Assembly (NCBI GenBank): GCA_947446935.1
Contig: CANFIV010000045.1
Location: 1-8,646, forward strand
From: Sphingomonadaceae bacterium
Lineage (GTDB): Bacteria > Pseudomonadota > Alphaproteobacteria > Sphingomonadales > Sphingomonadaceae
DNA: 8,646 nt
Direction: 5' to 3'
Shown here: positions 7,574 through 8,646 of the stretch, one piece after another
Position numbering within the stretch: the first letter of the stretch is position 1
How the letters are laid out: every line of letters starts with the position of its first letter
The notes under the pieces: model-generated
The model's input: the letters and a program-made list of their open reading frames with translations, nothing else
Database searches by the model: none
What the model was told of the DNA's origin: nothing
Made by a program: the position numbers and the translations under genes

Positions 7574-7636
7574 TGACCGGTCGGCCACCCCGTTTCCAAC
7601 ATGGGGCGGCCAGCGGTTCGCACTGATGAATGGCGA

Positions 7637-7667
7637 TTGATCCTGATTTTCAGTTTAATTTTATAAT
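7637..7667 (+). promoter_or_regulatory. Candidate promoter with perfect TATAAT
   Basis: TATAAT at 7662-7667 is a perfect -10 box. The best -35 is TTGATC (7637-7642), four of six matches, with a long 19-base spacer. It would leave a leader of roughly 155 bases to the preferred ATG at 7831, and everything in that leader would be available for control. The AT-rich setting raises the chance of a spurious TATAAT, so this is moderate. Confidence 0.4.
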
Positions 7668-7710
7668 GTTAAAAGTGGTTTCTCAGGGGCGTTCAATTTT
7701 GCTCCGGACT

Positions 7711-7730
7711 GTGTCAACGGTGTCAACCGT
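7711..7730. repeat. Tandem 9-mers with embedded dyad, possible operator
   Basis: GTGTCAACG (7711-7719) is followed at once by GTGTCAACC (7720-7728). Inside them ACGGT, four bases, ACCGT (7717-7730) forms a perfect dyad. On the minus strand the pair reads as two TTGACAC units nine bases apart. The position between the candidate promoter and the second amidohydrolase suits a regulator site. No regulator family can be named. Confidence 0.4.
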
Positions 7731-7735
7731 AAGAA

Positions 7736-7755
7736 ATTCCGACATGCAACGGAAT
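7736..7755. repeat. Perfect inverted repeat ATTCCG-N8-CGGAAT, possible operator
   Basis: ATTCCG (7736-7741) and CGGAAT (7750-7755) are exact reverse complements separated by eight bases. The 20-base size and 14-base centre-to-centre spacing of the half-sites are compatible with a dimeric regulator. It lies 75 bases before the preferred amidohydrolase start and overlaps a possible upstream in-frame ATG at 7744. Confidence 0.4.
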
Positions 7756-7761
7756 CGCCCA

Positions 7762-7803
7762 AACCTGCTTGCAAAAGCGCCAACCTGCCCGCACCATCGC
7801 GCC
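7762..7803 (+). repeat. Imperfect tandem repeat, two units of 20 and 22 bases
   Basis: Two adjacent units both begin AACCTGC, share GCA at the same offset and end GCGCC (7762-7781 and 7782-7803). The third partial copy would begin AAC at 7804. The units differ at several inner positions and by a two-base length change, so they are degenerate. They could be protein-binding repeats in the leader, or N-terminal coding sequence if translation starts at 7744. Confidence 0.4.
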
Positions 7804-7830
7804 AACGACGAGAAGGGCATGGTGGGGACT

Positions 7831-8646
7831 ATGGACACAGCACAATCTCTGGCGATCACTCGGCGCGGGTTGATCGGATCGAGCGGCGCGTTGGCGCTGG
7901 CCAACCTCTCGCCGCGGGCTTGGGCCGCGATCCTCGATCCTTCGCCCACGCTGATCCTGCGGGGTGCCCGTATCCACACGCTCGACCCTGCGGTGCCCGA
8001 GGCCGATGCCATTGCCATTTCCGGCAGCCGCATCGTCGGTGTCGGCAAGTGGGACGAGCTGAAAACGCTCGCCACCGCGCGCACGCAAGTGATCGATGTG
8101 GGCGGACAGGCCATCGTGCCGGGCTTCAACGATGCGCATTGCCATGCCGTGGGCGAAAGCCTGCTGGAAGACGTGCTCGTCGGCAACCCGTTCGAGGTCG
8201 AGTTCTACAGCATCGATCGGATCGTTACGCTCCTCAAGGAACGCGCCGCTGCCACGCCACCGGGCAAGCTGGTGCGCGGCGAGTTCTACGACGATACCAA
8301 GATCAAGGATGGCCGCCCGCTGGTCATGGCCGATCTCGACCGCGTCTCGACCACGCACCCGGTCATCGTCACCCATCGCGGCGGACACACCTATGTCGTA
8401 AATTCCTACGCCTTCCAGATTGCCGGGATCACGCGAGATACGCCGAACCCCTTCGGCGGCACGTTCGATCGGGATGCCAATGGCAATCTCACCGGGCGCG
8501 TCACCGACAAGGCGATCGACCTGATCAAGGTGAAAACGCCAGAGCCCGATTTCACCCCTGAACAGATCCGCGCCCGTGCCATTGCCGGTGCAGCGAAGAT
8601 CAGTGCGGAGTTCGTCCGCTACGGCCTTACCAGCGTGTGCCACACC
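7831..8646 (+). CDS. Tat-exported amidohydrolase, Amidohydro_3 family (3' end cut off by window edge)
   Basis: My translation gives 272 residues, open to the right edge; family members are about 550-600 long, so roughly half is present. The N-terminus MDTAQSLAITRRGLIGSSGALALANLSPRAWA has a twin-arginine motif (TRRGLIG, Arg11-Arg12), a hydrophobic stretch and an AWA cleavage site, indicating Tat export, perhaps with metal bound before export. The beta-sandwich part (LILRGARIHTLDP, RIVGVGKWDEL) leads to VPGFNDAHCHAVGE with the HxH metal pair His103/His105. HRGGHTYVVNSYAFQIAGI (182-200) and GLTSVCHT (265-272) are further family landmarks. ATG 7831 has GGTGGGG four bases upstream and puts the arginines 10 residues in. 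In-frame ATGs at 7819 and 7744 are possible, but 7744 would give an unusually long n-region. The family is the same as the gene at 3484-5211, but this one differs in sequence and export route. Substrate unknown. Confidence 0.88.
   Translation, partial: MDTAQSLAITRRGLIGSSGALALANLSPRAWAAILDPSPTLILRGARIHTLDPAVPEADAIAISGSRIVGVGKWDELKTLATARTQVIDVGGQAIVPGFNDAHCHAVGESLLEDVLVGNPFEVEFYSIDRIVTLLKERAAATPPGKLVRGEFYDDTKIKDGRPLVMADLDRVSTTHPVIVTHRGGHTYVVNSYAFQIAGITRDTPNPFGGTFDRDANGNLTGRVTDKAIDLIKVKTPEPDFTPEQIRARAIAGAAKISAEFVRYGLTSVCHT

Larger units (their letters stand above)
7574..7743. other. AT-rich non-coding stretch upstream of the second amidohydrolase
   Basis: No credible gene is seen here. Bases 7637-7680 are strongly AT-rich (runs such as TTTAATTTTATAATGTTAAAA) in an otherwise GC-rich window, which fits a promoter region or an old insertion next to the methyltransferase scar. 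The stretch carries the candidate promoter and the tandem 9-mers listed separately. Confidence 0.6.

Noticed and set aside
5957..7588. A 543-codon minus-strand frame opposite the glycosyltransferase
   Set aside because: Only its first 60 or so codons, outside the glycosyltransferase, resemble a known protein (the methyltransferase remnant). The rest is antisense of a well-supported GT2 gene.
7744..7830. An upstream ATG (7744) for the second amidohydrolase
   Set aside because: It is in frame, but would place the twin arginines about 40 residues in, covers repeat-rich DNA, and lacks a clear ribosome site. ATG 7831 is preferred though not proven.
7723..8643. A 306-codon minus-strand frame at the right end
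   Set aside because: It is antisense to the Tat amidohydrolase with HxH and RR motifs; no recognisable domain.

Overview
The window looks like chromosomal DNA of a GC-rich alphaproteobacterium, most likely a member of the Sphingomonadales (Novosphingobium/Erythrobacter/Sphingomonas type). I infer this from the strong GC bias at third codon positions, the style of the proteins, and a double-hairpin REP-like element of a kind I associate with that order. I could not run a taxonomic search.

Left block, minus strand (window positions 5211 down to 1). Three catabolic genes lie in a row in the same direction. First is a Sec-exported amidohydrolase of the YtcJ/NfdA (Amidohydro_3) family. Thirty-four bases later comes a Sec-exported penicillin G acylase-like Ntn hydrolase. 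After a 114-base gap comes an FAD-dependent oxidoreductase (PF12831 type) that runs off the left edge. A candidate sigma-70 promoter sits just before the amidohydrolase. The two exported enzymes would hydrolyse amide, N-acyl or N-formyl type substrates in the periplasm. The oxidoreductase has no visible signal peptide and would act in the cytoplasm. The substrate cannot be read from sequence.

Middle. A four-helix cytochrome b561 is on the minus strand (start corrected to 5853). It diverges from a plus-strand, membrane-bound family 2 glycosyltransferase of the processive polysaccharide-synthase type (5951-7384).

Right block. A 446-base non-coding gap follows the glycosyltransferase. It holds a REP-like double hairpin, directly joined to an approximately 51-codon remnant of an MmeI-like restriction-modification methyltransferase on the minus strand. 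Beyond that is an AT-rich stretch with a perfect TATAAT box and a dense set of short repeats and dyads. These lead into a second Amidohydro_3 amidohydrolase on the plus strand, which has a Tat-type signal and runs off the right edge. Two members of the same amidohydrolase family, apparently exported by different routes, therefore flank the b561/glycosyltransferase pair.

No tRNA, rRNA, CRISPR array, integrase or intact insertion sequence was seen. I do not see a clearly new multi-gene system. The most unusual items are the acylase with an altered nucleophile motif, the methyltransferase/REP scar, and the repeat-rich leader of the second amidohydrolase.
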